This document shows positions 12,354-24,673 of a DNA stretch of 64,000 bases, piece by piece. Under the pieces are notes generated by a model that had not been told where the DNA came from, searched no databases, and saw nothing but the letters and a program-made list of their open reading frames with translations. Both the position numbers and the translations under genes were made by a program. Numbering within the stretch: the first letter of the stretch is position 1; every line of letters starts with the position of its first letter. The DNA comes from Ligula intestinalis (Eukaryota; Platyhelminthes; Cestoda; Diphyllobothriidea; Diphyllobothriidae): the NCBI GenBank assembly GCA_036362985.1, contig JAYGXS010000007.1, positions 8,570,697 to 8,634,696 of the forward strand. Direction: 5' to 3'.

Positions 12354-14890
12354 ATGGATTTTGGTGCCCAAAGTTTGCAGAGCAGTTGGTCTAAGGAATT
12401 CAGTGGATTGAAAGGTAAAAGTTAACGCTTCTTTTTAAGAACTGGATTCTAATGTACAGAAACGTGAAATTCTGCGCTTCCCATTTCCCATACGAAATTG
12501 AGAGTTGCGTCGGGTTCAACAGTCGTCCAGCAGTCAAGGTTACAAGAAGAACACTGAAAACTTATCGAATATTGTTTGTGACACTTCAAATTGGAAGATG
12601 ACAACCCTTCGACGGAAACTCGCTCATGAGTTGGAGTAAGTGCCTTCTGTTCGAATTTATCAAGCAGTTGTAAAACGTTTTCATAAGGGAGTTATTCCTC
12701 TTATATTTGTATAACCCTCCCATTTTTATTTAATTCTGCAAGAGACTCGTGATAATTTCACGTTCTTTTTGGTAAGAGATCAGGAAGGGTACAATTTTAT
12801 TCGGAGAATTGATAAACGTGCACTCCATGACGTAAACGCGACTAGCTTTGGTTTGTCCATTTCGCTGGTATGAAAACTAAAGAACCGGTTTTCGCAAAAG
12901 AAAGTACACAGGTGTTTTGTCACTACCGTCTTGAGTCAACGTTTCTAATAGCTTATATTTAAACTCTTAATATGGCGAAGACGTGGATTCTCGACTCGTA
13001 AGAAAAAGAGAAACATCAAGTGCCTAGCTCCTGGCATGCGAATGCGATATTTTGTTTGCGGAACGAGTTCTGTGCTACACTATGTTGTTGCTTTCTAATT
13101 TTCGTTGAGATCGGCAAATTCGAGTAAATCGGTGCGAATTACGCCCTTAAATGTTGATAAGAATAGACGGCGATCAATCTGTCACAGCAGCTTAACCGCG
13201 TGAAATTAAACTGCCAACTGACTATTAAGCCAAAAATGGCTCTCATTTTTGAATAGATTCTCTTAATAAGGCGAGGGCGTGGCTACATGTCTTCGTAAGA
13301 AAAAGAGATACATAAAATGCCTAGCTCCTAACGTGCGTATGCAACATTTTGTGTGAGTCTGAGGAACGATTTCTATGTGTTGCTCTTTTTTAAATTTAAT
13401 TGGGAATCGATCAGCAACTTGGGGAATATCCTGTCTTCGTAAGAAAAAGACAAACATTAAATGCCTAGCTCCTGGCATGCGAATGCAACATCATCTGACT
13501 CGAGTTTGAGATACGCTTTATGCGTTAGACTGTGTTGCTGCTTTTTAATTTCTTGGAAATCAATAGGTGAGTTGCAGTAAATTAGTCTGAATTAAGCCTT
13601 AGACGCAACCCTTAAGTTAATAAGTATGTTTAGACTGAAATCAGTCACCGCTGCATAACCGCGCGGAATTAAGTGGTTTTCTGATGGATACTCCACTTTT
13701 GAATAATTTGATTTTAAATTTTCTCAGAACTTTATGAATTTGAGTAAATCAGTGTAAATGAAGACTAAACATTCTTACTTACTGCATTTTGCCGTTCAGT
13801 CTCTACGTATATTTCCATTGTGCGTAATGTTTATGGATAGTTTCGCATCTCACTTGATATCATTTTCGTAGGAGAATGTATGGGTGTTTATTCCTTGAGT
13901 TTAACGCGACTGACTTTGATTTACCTATTGTAATGGATCCAAATAAAATAACTCCTTTTCGTAAAAGAAAATAGACAATTGCTTTGCTGCCAGCGTTCTT
14001 TAGGCTTAAATCTTAAATTTCTTCTCTTCATAAGGCGAAGACGTGGCTTTCCGTTTTCGTAAGAAAAAGAGAGACATGAAATGACTAGCTCCTTATGTGC
14101 GAATGCAACATCCTCTTGGTTGAATTTCAGTCAATAAATATGTGCTAGTCTGTATTTTGCCGTTCAGCCAGCGATAGTTATTCTGAATGTTCTCTTTGTG
14201 CGACAAGAAGATTCAGGCTAGTTTCGCAATTCCGTAAGATAGGATATCGAAATATAAAGAGAATTGATGGCTGCTCACTCCGTGACCTAAATGCGCCTTA
14301 TGTTAAATTTGCCCATTGTATCAGATCCCAAACAAGTAAATTCGTTGTCACAGAAAACATTTTAAACTGTCGCTTAATAAGGCGAAAACGTGGCTTCCTG
14401 TTTTTCGCATGAAAAAAGAGAAACAACAAATAACTAGTTTCTGGCAAACGATTGCGACATTGCTTTAGTTGCGTCTGAGCAGATAACTTTATATTCGATT
14501 GTTTTGACGTTCAGCCTACGATAGGTTCCGTTTAATTGCTTCCAATGTGACCTAACTGCGTCAAACTTGTTTATTCATTTTCTAAAGCTACTAGCGGCGT
14601 GTTATCTCGTTTTTGGAACAACCACATACAAAGGCTTGTGAATTATGGGCGGCATAATGGACGAGATTGTTTTTTATGCGTCACTTGTAACTGCTGCTTG
14701 TCCATATTATTTTTTCATTCGTTGCCTCGTCGATTTTTCCTTCCTGATTTTAGGCTTGCTAGTGCACTGACAGAAGAAGACTGCCGACAAGGACAAGTGA
14801 TATCTCAGCAAATGAAACCTAACGCGACGTCCGAAGTGCTGTACCTGCAGCGAAAGAGCTTTAATGATGTTTCGTTTCAGATAATCACGC
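12354..14890 (+). CDS. 5' part of an unrecognised spliced gene (at least four exons)
   Basis: A start ATG at 12354 opens MDFGAQSLQSSWSKEFSGLK and meets a GTAAAA donor. Proposed exons are 12354-12414, 12440-12463, 12503-12635 and 14754-14890, with introns of 25, 39 and 2118 bp. Every junction is GT/AG and in phase (1, 1, 2), and the last exon ends in phase 1 at GTAAGG. The product is polar, with coiled-coil-like composition: SNVQK, YKKNTENLSNIVCDTSNWKM, TTLRRKLAHELE, then LASALTEEDCRQGQVISQQM and VLYLQRKSFNDVSFQIIT. The run 'L..D..NWK..L...L..ELE' faintly recalls tektin-type axonemal rods, but I do not recognise the family. The start lies about 430 bp downstream of the preceding gene's stop, on the same strand. 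The 3' exons were not found. The 25-bp intron is unusually short and is the weakest junction. Confidence 0.5.
12830..14580 (+). repeat. Decayed tandem array with five copies of an 80-bp core
   Basis: A core reading roughly 'GGCGAAGACGTGGCTT ... TTCGTAAGAAAAAGAGA ... CTAGCTCCTGGCATGCGAATGC' recurs near 12974, 13270, 13431, 14032 and 14380. Between the cores, other modules recur, such as 'AACGCGACTAGCTTTGG ... GTCCATT' near 12836, 13900, 14290 and 14545. The spacing is irregular and identity is moderate, so this is an old higher-order tandem repeat. It lies wholly within the third intron of the unrecognised gene. Confidence 0.75.
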
Positions 14891-17242
14891 GTAAGGGAAA
14901 GTTTCCGGGGTCAATTTTTGGTTAACAATCACAACTGGAGTGCGTGATGCAGCCTCAAATAGGGCGTGTCCCAAAGTGTGCACACAATCCCATGGAAACC
15001 CGAAATTTTCTATTTTTGACTGTGGGACTTACTTCCCTTGCTGTCGTTGTAGCATAAAGTTCGATTTTGATATCTGCCAGCCAACAAGCAGATGGATAAA
15101 TGGGTTTTTTAAAATGCCCTTCTCGTTCTCCGAAGCTCGAGCAGGTTGAAAAGCCTGCGGCTCAAAGTCGACAGCACTAGCCGGTAAAAGGTAGTCACCG
15201 AGCGAGAATACGCTGAAATACCAAACGACATGTTGGCTCGTAATGTGATTCCACTGATTTGCGTCATCAAGGGTGCCTGGAACAGAGCAAATAGCAGTTA
15301 GATGACATGGACTGATACAGCATTTTGACTATCCAGCAAGTACTCACTTTCCTGGGACACGCGTTATTTGTGACTCCTGCGCACAGGTTGTTTGTCGACC
15401 TCTAGCATACGGAGTATTCACTCAACCCTTAGACTGGCTCTAAAGTTTTGCTAGGTTTTATGTGCTTTGCGATTTTTGGATTACCTTGAAACAGCATTAA
15501 CGAAGTAGTGTCTCGGACACTGCTCCCGGCGCGTGCTGCAAGACTGCATACTGCGTACACGTCTGTCGGCCGACGGCCAGTCACTTACCTACACCGACGA
15601 TCAAATTCACGGTCGGCGCAGACGCCTTCGCGCAAGGCGTTTTAGCACCTGTCTGCACCGGTGACAGTCGGAAGACCGTTAAAGTTAACAGAAAAGTGTG
15701 CCTTCATCCAGCTCTCAATTCATTCGTACCTTTTCTTCGCATAATAAATTGTTTTCTACCGGTTTCCAATCTTTCGTTCTATTTGGGATCGGGCTGCTAG
15801 TAGTTTAATTACATTTTAGGATCGCGCGACAGGTAAGTCACGTGTATTCGGGGCAACCCTGGTGACAAACGTTATGAGCAGGCCATTGTTTGCATGCGAG
15901 CTAGCTGGCAGTTGTGGGCGTGCTGATCCACGCCGTCGTATTTGAAGTTGGGCCTAACAGGCCGCTCTAGCGACGTAACCAATTGACAGTCCCTGTTACT
16001 GTGGATGTGGGACGATGCTTCGTCAAGAACCTTGTGATGAAGTAGACAGTCACGGGGACGTTGGTGCCGCTGGCCAATGGTTGCCGTAGACTACGCTTGA
16101 TGGGCACCCAGTCAAGGTGTCGCTAGGGACGACTTTTGTTGTAGGAACGCCGATGGGGTAGGCATTTCCATTGATCCATTAGCATTAACTTTTGAGTGCA
16201 AGATGTGTCATTCCGCGGCATATAATTCCAGCATTTCTGGGGCACGGTTGACCTTCACGGACCCTGTTTTGGGCGTCTGCACGTGTTGTTAAGGCAGTGT
16301 TTATGTTCTGGGATTAGCGAGGGAAGACTGTATCAGTGAGCTTATCGGCTGTGATGTAAGGATTTAAGCGTTCTTCTAGTACACTACAGTTTTCTGCTAG
16401 ATGGTTCAAAGCGTTTTTGCGGCCAAGGCGCGAGTTGGTGTATCGGCTTTTCACGTTCTTGCTGTGGTACAGGGCGGTCGACTTCTGGACTCACTTGTTC
16501 CACTAGTTTGGAATCGCACGGTTCTATATGGGGGAAGGATGTAAGCAGACGGATGTCACCTTAACACTACCTTTCCCGGGTAATTTCGCTTTTAGCTAAC
16601 CTCCGGCATCGACTGCATCAACAAAAGCGATGCATATCTTCACATGTACGGTGTGCTTCCATTGATGGGTGAATAGAAGTGGTTTATTGGGACGGACGTA
16701 AACCAAAAAATATCGAACACTGCTTGTCGGTGGTTCTGTTAGGTTGATGGCATACTTTTGCAAGAGTTGGTAATCTAAGAAAGCTATTGAGTGGGTCCAG
16801 TTTACCCCAAGCATAGCCCAACGCTTTCAGTGGGCTGTATTACTTAGGATTTTGCGTTCGGCATAGTCTACAAGTGCCGCCTTCCCAGACTGCATTTCGA
16901 GTGAAACCGAACGAGGGAAGTATAGTTAAATTGAGTAATTGCGATAAGTACCGCGAGTAGGGTCGTGAACAGCGTGGGCGGCTGTAGCTGGCTTGAATGA
17001 GTCGGGATGACGGCGGCCTGAGAAGCACGGAGGTTGAGTTGCACGTTGACGGCAAATAGGTATGCCAATTCAGTATTGGGTGAGAGACCGTTGGTAGCAG
17101 CAGATCGAATGTGTCTAAGGAAGTCTAGGTACTGGTATTCTTAGGGTGACTGCTGTGCTGTTTGGGGAGGAATCGTAGACTGAGATTGTTCGTGATCTCC
17201 ACATCGCTCCAGGACAGGATGTCTGTGACCGAATTCTCCAAT
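14891..17242. other. Long stretch without a confident gene
   Basis: No protein motif is recognised. One candidate microexon (15820-15832) is noted among the findings. The 15.5-18.0 kb part looks richer in G+C than its surroundings and may be an unidentified old repeat. Confidence 0.35.
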
Positions 17243-17537
17243 AAGGTTTAATGGTCGAGTTCAGCTACATGTAGAGTTAGCGAGTTAAGCCTATCCCGCA
17301 GTCAGTAATATCGCAGTGGCTTAAGTTAACAAGTGACACCCTCACCGCTGCGATCTTCAGACCTGGTTTCTTGTGGCAAGACAAGGAAATAGAAGGTTTA
17401 ATGGTCGAGTTCAGCTACATCTAGAGTTTGCGAGTTAAGCCTATCCCGCAGTCAGTAATATCGCAGTGGCTTAAGTTAACAAGTGACACCCTCACCGCTG
17501 CGATCTTCAGACCTGGTTCCTTGTGGCAAGACAAGGA
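17243..17537 (+). repeat. Recent tandem duplication, 150-bp period
   Basis: The block starting AAGGTTTAATGGTCGAGTTC at 17243 repeats from 17393 with only a few differences (for example TGTAGAGTTA against TCTAGAGTTT). The copies are therefore young compared with the surrounding relics. Its end, GCTGCGATCTTCAGACCTGG, has a diverged relative near 51869-51900, so the unit derives from a dispersed repeat. Confidence 0.9.
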
Positions 17538-17539
17538 GT

Positions 17540-20500
17540 TAGACGCCGGTAGGAATGAATAGTGTACGCTGTACAGAGCTAAGTGAGAATGGATAGAAGT
17601 TGAAAGTCGAACGAGCATGCGTCCGCTCCCGAGAGGGGCGACACCTGAAATTTGAGAGAGGATGGGAGCCATCACAGCGTCTACGAGTCAACCACAGGGA
17701 GATGACTGGCCAGACTAGATTCAAGTAGGCCGCCAGTAGTGTTTGCACACTTGCTAGCAGTGGCGGGAACTTGAGCTGGGGTTACTACAGCGGTTCCACG
17801 CGGAGGCTAGCAGCCGACCAATGGCGCGGCTAACTTTGGAGATCCGGCGGGCATTCTGATCGTTCATTCGGGTTCCAACGGTCGATTTTAAGCCGGTGTT
17901 ATGAGAAGTTAGTGTAGTCTTTCAGCGTTCCTGAGAGTTAGAGGAAGAAAAGCTGGTCTCACAAAGCAGTCAGCTACGGTGGACGGGACCCGTGTTCGTA
18001 TTATCTCAACTGTCCGCATCTACGGACGGCGGGTAGTTTTTAGAAATTAGGAAATAGCAGACTACTAAACAATTGTAAGTAGGCTTTATGGTTAATAAGT
18101 TCTTCTATACAGCCTCGCAAGGCATCCATACCCTGGCGACTTGCATCGGCTGCGATTCATATACACACTACCTTCTTCTGGCCACGCAAATGGGCCATCC
18201 GGATATGATACTTACTCAAATGGCGTAGTAGCTGGCACGACTGAGGGCATGAGAGTCAAGTGGGCCAGTTGTGTCACACAACTCCCTTGAGGGGGCGCAT
18301 GAAATAGCAGGACATGACACGACATCTGCAAGCTACGGTTGCGCAAGCCACGACAATCACAATCACCATACGCGGACGGCTGTTAGCCGATTACAATTTT
18401 TATCGCCAGAGGATGGTCTTGACACCAAGGCCCGTTGTTACGACTATAAGTATTCCTGATGAGAGTCGTATCTACATCGCGGACGCGCATTCTCGCCGGC
18501 TGTCTTACAAATCAACCCGAAGGAAAGCTTGGGACGCGTGTAAGCTCATTTATTTTTAATTCTTAGATTAAAGCGTAGTTTCTCCGAACGGCAACATAAA
18601 AATTGTTTTATTAGTTACACATAACTCCAACCTACCTTACCTTAAACTCTAGTTGGCTTTAAACTCATTACCCAGCTTATACACAAATGTACCCTTTAAT
18701 TCATACAGTCGAGTCTCTAAGCTAGAGCTGCTGGGCTTTATAGTGCAGCCGAGTCCTCAAAGCTTAGCCCAAGCCTTCTAGTCTATTGCAGTCTCAGCAA
18801 CACGGTTGTCGCCTATTAGCGGTACTTGTAGCCACCTATTTAGAAAGACGATGGGCAGACCTCTGATAAATGATAGCGGCAGAGCTAGCACAAGTTCTAC
18901 TACACGTATTACTAATATGTGGAGATAATAGCCCAGAATTGACTTTAATCACTACTCTACAAACGCTATATTATTGCATAAATGCTAATCACGATTACAT
19001 CCCACAGATTGGGAGTGCATACTGGGTGCGACTCCTTAACAAGCATACACAGGCAGTACTAATAGCATACTAAGTACTGGCCTTACCGAATTAGCACTTC
19101 TAGTATAGACAAGTAACTATATCGGCATCTTCTTAGTGCGTACAGTAACATGAATAGAGATGAAAGTGCAGAAACCATGACAAACGCAGCCATGCTGATG
19201 ACCCCAAGCATGCGCTTACCCAAAATGGTTAAACCCAGATAAACACTCCCTGTTGAGACGAAGGGGATATGAGCCCTAGCGTTGGCTAAATCAGCGTCAC
19301 CTCTGATAAATGGTGGCGTCAGTGCCAGCATCACTACTAGTAGACATGAGCCCAGTGCAAACCTTAATCAGCGTCACTTCTGACTTGCAGTACCAATACG
19401 AACAAGTAATATCACAAAGTCACACCCTAGTATGTAGTATTAGAAGAAAGGTTTACCTAAGTGTGGCCAGACACCTACTATGGGTGAGTGAGGACAGATA
19501 GTACAGTAGTAACAACGCAAAAGGTTACTGTCACTAAAGACTAAGTTAGGCGATTGTATTGTATTGGCTTGCATTTGATACACCAGCCGCGCCGGCTCCC
19601 GTCTAGTCTTCGTGACTCATGGGAGAAGGTGAAGAGTGCGGAGCCGCTAACTACAGCATCTATCAATTTAAACTAAACCCTGAGGCCGTCATCTCCTGTA
19701 CCAACCTGTTGGTGCGCTTGGTTGATATCATCGAAACCGATGGTCAGACACTTACTAACCTTCTCCTTCTATCATCAGCATTTTTGTTCTCTCCAAGACA
19801 AGACTGCATTTGCGGGTCGTAATCGTGAGAATCTGCCGCAAAAATATCTCCCAGTGACTGCTCCCAGGTTGCTGTTTCGCGAACGAGTGTGTGCTACCAT
19901 TGTCGGAGTTTCCAAAGTTAAGTAAGACCAGGTTGCTGATTTCCCTGTGGGTGTACGTGTAGGTGTCTAAGCCGTGAGTGTGTAGTGGGCGTAAGCGCCA
20001 CTGTTGAAACCCGTGATCGTTGACTCAGAGTGCCCCAATGCTGTTGAGGGCGTGCCGCGAGCCAGACGCAAACTGACACGCGAGCGAATGCACGTACCAT
20101 GTCTCACCCATTCTGGCCTCAACCGACAGTGGCGTGACCTTAATCTGTCTAGACAGACTTCAAGGCCGTGGCTACCGCTAGCCATCAGTTCGGACCTCGA
20201 CCGCCTGGCGGATAGACGTGCGCTCCGGTTGTCAAGACTTCATGCTAACTAGTCTCATTCCCGTCTGCACAGAAAACACTCTTCCTAACTCTGGCCTGCC
20301 CACCAGCTTCTCTCTCCGTACCGAAATTAATCATAGGCCTGGAAGATGGCTGGCTATTAGCCCTTGTTGGATCAGGGGCCCCACCAGGTTGGCCTCAATC
20401 CCGGCGGTGAGGAGGAGGGGAAGTTGGGGCAACGTTGTCGGGAGGGGCTGATCTGTCGTCAACAACAGAAATGTAGGGGAGGGGAGATGGATCCACCGTA

Positions 20501-21990
20501 GGGAGGTTTGGTGTAGCAGACCTTGGCCGCCGCGAGAGAGGGTGGGAACGCGGTCGAAGACGCGTCTGATGTGGTTCCCAAGCCTCGAAGATCGTGTTAA
20601 ACTTAATAAGCCTTAACACCTGTCGAATATTGTGTTCAGAAAACTACAATTATCACGCTCAGTCCCGTATAGGAAGGGCAGGAGTAAGACCAGCAGGAGT
20701 TGTTTATTGTATGCAGAATCTCAGTGAAGGCCTGAAGTCCCGACTTGCGGCAGGCCCGGCCCTGCGCGCGCGTCTGTCTACTAGCGTGCTATGGGCGCGA
20801 ATGCATAAACGTCAGGCGAGAGTGACTTACTGGCCGCTTGATCAACTGCTTGGCCAATAGCAGTCTACGACACCTGTAATTGTCTGTCCCAGAAGCAGAC
20901 AGAGGAGCGCAGTCAAGTGACGGCTTGCGGGCTCGCCGCCGGCGCTAAATATAGTGGAGTGAATAGAAAAAAGCTGTTAAATCCCGTCAGAATGGCAAAG
21001 AAAGTGACTAACGGATTAATAACGTGTGTCCCTGGGTTTAATAGGATGCTAGAAGGGAAACCATTCTTGTTATGACGAAAAAGCAGTTAGTTATGTATAT
21101 TAAACACGTATGTTTTCCAAAATCTCTCCTTACACATGTTACTTTTCCCACTACGTTAACCATTCCGGGCATCCAAATTTATCCACTAACGCAATATGCC
21201 GTTTCGTTCGTACTTCTTTGGCGGTTTTGTCAATCAAACGATGCAAAACTGATGATCCAGAATACCAGCGCGGTCGTAGATGGAGTTAGAGAAAAAACAC
21301 ATGGAACACTTTTTTATGGTGCAACCTATGGCAAAAGGACGAATTAACGCACCATGTCAAGCAGCAAGCTGGGCACGGCATGTTAAGTCCGAAAGTGTGC
21401 GGGGCAATATCGACAACGTGTGCTACGTTTACTCACCCGTGTCTCAGGTCAATTAATCGATATTTCTTCGGGGGGCATTTTCGCGCACGAATCGGCCAAT
21501 CAATGCACGTCACGCTATAGGCCAGCAAGTTCTGGAGCGCCACTCGCGATTTGGTACGCGATAGGCTGGAATATTCTACAGCACCTGCAGGACCAAATAA
21601 GTAGGGTGAATATACATAAGAAGAGAAAAATCCACGAGTCTGCAGTTGGAGATTAAGCTCCATTGCTCCGCAAACAAACTCGCTTGCCTTCCCACCTACC
21701 TGTTGAGGCCTAGCAATGTTGGAAAACCATTCCTTAATCGACGCAAATGACACAATCTCAACGATGGAACATGACTAGCTAGGCAAGCGAGGCGGAATTC
21801 AAATTGTGCGAACTCGACCAACTGTTAGATGGCAATTCAGTTATAATTGGCCGTCGGAAGTTAGATTTAGTTACGGTCATGCTAGTTCCTCAGTCGTGGG
21901 GTCTCGTTTTCAGCAAACAAAAAGCATGTTTAATTCTGGCGATAATTGATGAGAGCGCACTTTCAACACCACATACAGTAGATTACTTAT
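17540..21990. other. Long stretch without a confident gene
   Basis: Many short frames exist but none has a motif. A diverged direct repeat with a core of CTCTGATAAATG..GCG lies near 18858-18885 and 19300-19330. Short frames at 19619-19925 have exon-like composition, but I could not link them into a gene. Confidence 0.35.
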
Positions 21991-22058
21991 CTGATGAAAG
22001 GTTGGAGGTTGGGGGACTTAACACACATTTGAGGTTAATTATTTAGTTCATTGGGTTG
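21991..22058 (+). repeat. Dispersed repeat, copy 1 of 2
   Basis: The segment with GGTTGGAGGTTGGGGGACTT and ending ATTTAGTTCATTGGGTTGA matches 61791-61858 closely in the same orientation. The family is unknown. Neither copy has coding content. Confidence 0.75.
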
Positions 22059-22059
22059 A

Positions 22060-23090
22060 CGTAAGGCGCAAAATGATTTTTAATAGAATTTACTTCCGTT
22101 CAGATCAGTATACTGGGAGAAAATAGAGGCGAAAATGGGTGACATTCAGCGTTTGTTGATAACCGAGAAATTTCCTATGCTGTTAGACGTTACGGAAAAG
22201 AACTTCATGTTAGTGCATGTTGCACTATAAATGAACACTCATGAAGAGCAGGAACTTTTTAGTTTTATCTGTTCGCAAAACGGAAATTTTGTTTTGTGTC
22301 CTTGAAATTGAGGTAAGTGTTTTTATGAAATAATGCACGATTTTTGGAAAAAGAAGGGCGAAATAAGTTTCAAAAATTATATTTGACAAATCTGCAAACT
22401 TTTGTGCCATAAACTTGAGTAATAAATGTTTAAAGCTGTTTCCTGCTATAACCTTATTAAAAATATATATTGTATATTTAAAGTATTGCAGGCAATGAAT
22501 ACGAATAAAGACTTTATAAGTATATAGTAATTAAATCGATTTGTAAAATCACTAAAAAGTTGAAGACAGTTAAGATAACAAACATTTGAGTGAGTTGTCA
22601 CGGGATACTGCGATAGAGTTTTCTCAAAAATCACCGGTGATTTTATTGCCACTGCTTTTTATTTTTTATTTTAGAACTGAGCCTAGAAGTAACCAAATAT
22701 ACTGAAAACTGTTCCAATTTTATATAGAAAGGTTAGTTCTTTCATTTAAAATGGAAGATTTTTGCAGTATTTTTAGGGGAATCAATAAACAGGCCAAAAT
22801 TTCCCATTCTGATCTTGACTTAATCATCAAAAAATTAAAGTATGCAGAAATCAGACGCTAAAATATATAAGTAAGGCTTATTTTCAAGAGTTAACATTTT
22901 GTAGAATTTTTCTAAATCAACCTTGAGCATATTCATTCGCGACTTTTGTAGTGGACGTTCATTTTTCTCGGCAGTGAGTTCACATGATTGGGTGGTTCTG
23001 AAACTATGACACACGCAGACAGCTGCTAGAGAAAAATGTTTAAAAGCTGGTTATTTATGTAAAAGCTTTCAAGATGCATAAACGCGCGTA
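22060..23090. other. A/T-rich non-coding stretch upstream of the two-ORF retroelement
   Basis: Low-complexity A/T-rich sequence without motifs. The last part may be the 5' untranslated region of the retroelement that begins near 23091, but its 5' end could not be placed. Confidence 0.35.
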
Positions 23091-23915
23091 ATGCGTTTAG
23101 AGGGAAGCCTTGAATTTTACGCGGAGTTACTAGCAGAGCTCACAAAGCACAATAAGATAACAACACCGGATGCGGCGCATGCAAAGGACAGGTCAGTGGT
23201 TGATAAACCAGGAAACCACGAGTCCAGCAGGGCCAAACGCAGGTGCATACGCCAGCAGAAGGCGGCTGAAGAGCGACCTGCTAAAGACCAATCAAAGCCC
23301 TCCGTTTTATCGCAAGACAGAACTTGGAGCACGCCATGTGAACAAAAAGCAAGACAACCACTCCAAGAGGAGACTTCTGAAGCAAAGGAAATTGAATTGG
23401 ACCAAAGGGAAAACGGTAACTTAGAAGAAAATGCTACCAGCAAAATGTCCATAGAATCTTTCACAGATCTGGACTTCGAAACCCCTGCTGCTACTCTGCT
23501 TCAGTGCGATGTGACCACGGCCCAAGCTCGAGCCAACCGTAAACACCATATAGTGATACAGGGTGCACCAGAATCAACGGCTACAGTTAGTGGGGATAAG
23601 GTGGAGCACGATCGGGGTCTCGTTCGGCAGTACGCTAAATCACTGCTAAGGGGCAGTGAGTCTGTAAAAATTCTCAAAACATTTAGAATAGGCAAGAATC
23701 AGCCACCGAATGGTTCAAGCTCTCGGCCAAGACCATTAAAGGTCATTTGGGACACCGAAGCGCAGGCACAGCTTATGCTGGAAAGAAAGTCGTCTCTGCG
23801 GACCATGCATGCTGGAGTTTTCCTTCAGCCGGATTATGAACAAAAGGAACGCAGGAAAATGCGACTTTTGAAAAACGATCTAATCGACCGAAAGACGAAA
23901 CCGGCCTACAAATAA
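23091..23915 (+). CDS. Retrotransposon ORF1 protein (RNA-binding, RRM-like), 274 aa
   Basis: Intact open frame. The N-terminal half (residues about 20-140) is charged and low in complexity, rich in K, E and Q. The C-terminal half contains NRKHHIVIQGAPES, SVKILKTFRIGK, RPRPLKVIWDTEAQ and VFLQPDYEQKERRKMRLLKN. This is the RRM-like core found in ORF1 proteins of L1- and CR1-type elements, which coat element RNA. The frame stops just before the conserved 'RGREIV' ending, which appears in another frame directly after the stop (RGREIVHIERNF near 23915-23950), so a small indel shortened the protein. Its endonuclease/RT partner lies immediately downstream. Confidence 0.8.
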   Translation: MRLEGSLEFYAELLAELTKHNKITTPDAAHAKDRSVVDKPGNHESSRAKRRCIRQQKAAEERPAKDQSKPSVLSQDRTWSTPCEQKARQPLQEETSEAKEIELDQRENGNLEENATSKMSIESFTDLDFETPAATLLQCDVTTAQARANRKHHIVIQGAPESTATVSGDKVEHDRGLVRQYAKSLLRGSESVKILKTFRIGKNQPPNGSSSRPRPLKVIWDTEAQAQLMLERKSSLRTMHAGVFLQPDYEQKERRKMRLLKNDLIDRKTKPAYK

Positions 23916-23952
23916 GAGGAAGAGAAATAGTCCACATTGAACGAAATTTTCT

Positions 23953-24529
23953 TTGGCTGGAAGTAGTCAGGCAGAAAAATTAACCAAGGTCAACCGGCCG
24001 GTTCTAGAAGATACCGCAAACAATAGTGGCCGCTGCCTCGAGATCTATTGTACCAATTTTCAGAGTCCCTTCAATAAACTTGACGAACTCAAAATAATAG
24101 TATCTGAGCAGAAACCGCATATAATTGAATCAACAGACTTGGCTGACCGAAGCAATAGAGATCAGCGAAGTCAGCATTGAATGTTCCACTGCGACAGATC
24201 TCAACGTAGGGGCGGAGGAGTGGCACTTTATGTAGCTAATGAAATTTCCTGTTGTCAGAGGGAAATCGCAGGCATAGCCCTACGACAATATAAAATAATT
24301 TCATGTAAAATTAAGACTAGGCAACATCCGGCACTCAATATATGCGCTGTTTATCGGCCTCCCGATTCCAGCAAAAGTGACGACGTGGAACTACCAAGTT
24401 CACTGACAGTTATCTGTAAACATAAAAACCTATTACCCCTGGATGATTTCAACGCACCTGGCATCGATTGGGTCAGGCCTAGAGTAAAGGCCGCAACAGC
24501 ACCTTTCCATTATCAACTACTTCAGTTTT
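23953..24529 (+). pseudogene. Endonuclease (N-terminal part) of the same retrotransposon, interrupted
   Basis: Two adjacent frames (23953-24180 and 24181-24531) cover the start of an apurinic-type endonuclease: LEIYCTNFQSPFNKLDELK, then an ITE-like motif changed to IIEST, a TGA stop at 24178-24180, GGGVALYVANEI, ICAVYRPPDS and LPLDDFNAPGIDW (the GDFN catalytic block altered to DDFN). The frame is cut at LLQF by the Penelope-like insertion and resumes at 27195 with the next residues. Confidence 0.8.
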
Positions 24530-24530
24530 G

Positions 24531-24670
24531 AAGAAGAAGATGCGATCACTGGAACAAGGACTTTATTTTCCTGACGTTTCGGATTCCGTCGGGAATTCTT
24601 AGCCATATGTAATCGTAAACAGGCCTGAAACATGCGCAGATAAGGGGTGATACATGCACAAATTGCACGA
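24531..24670 (+). repeat. Left inverted repeat of the Penelope-like element
   Basis: Reverse-complement match to 27009-27148, sharing GATCACTGGAACAAGGACTT and GCAGATAA.GGGTGATACATG blocks. It sits at the 3' end of the element with respect to its coding strand. Confidence 0.9.
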
Positions 24671-24673
24671 TAT

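Noticed and set aside
16596..16814. Possible LTR-retrotransposon protease or polymerase frame on the minus strand
   Set aside because: No DTG, RT or RNase H motif, and no long terminal repeats were seen around it.
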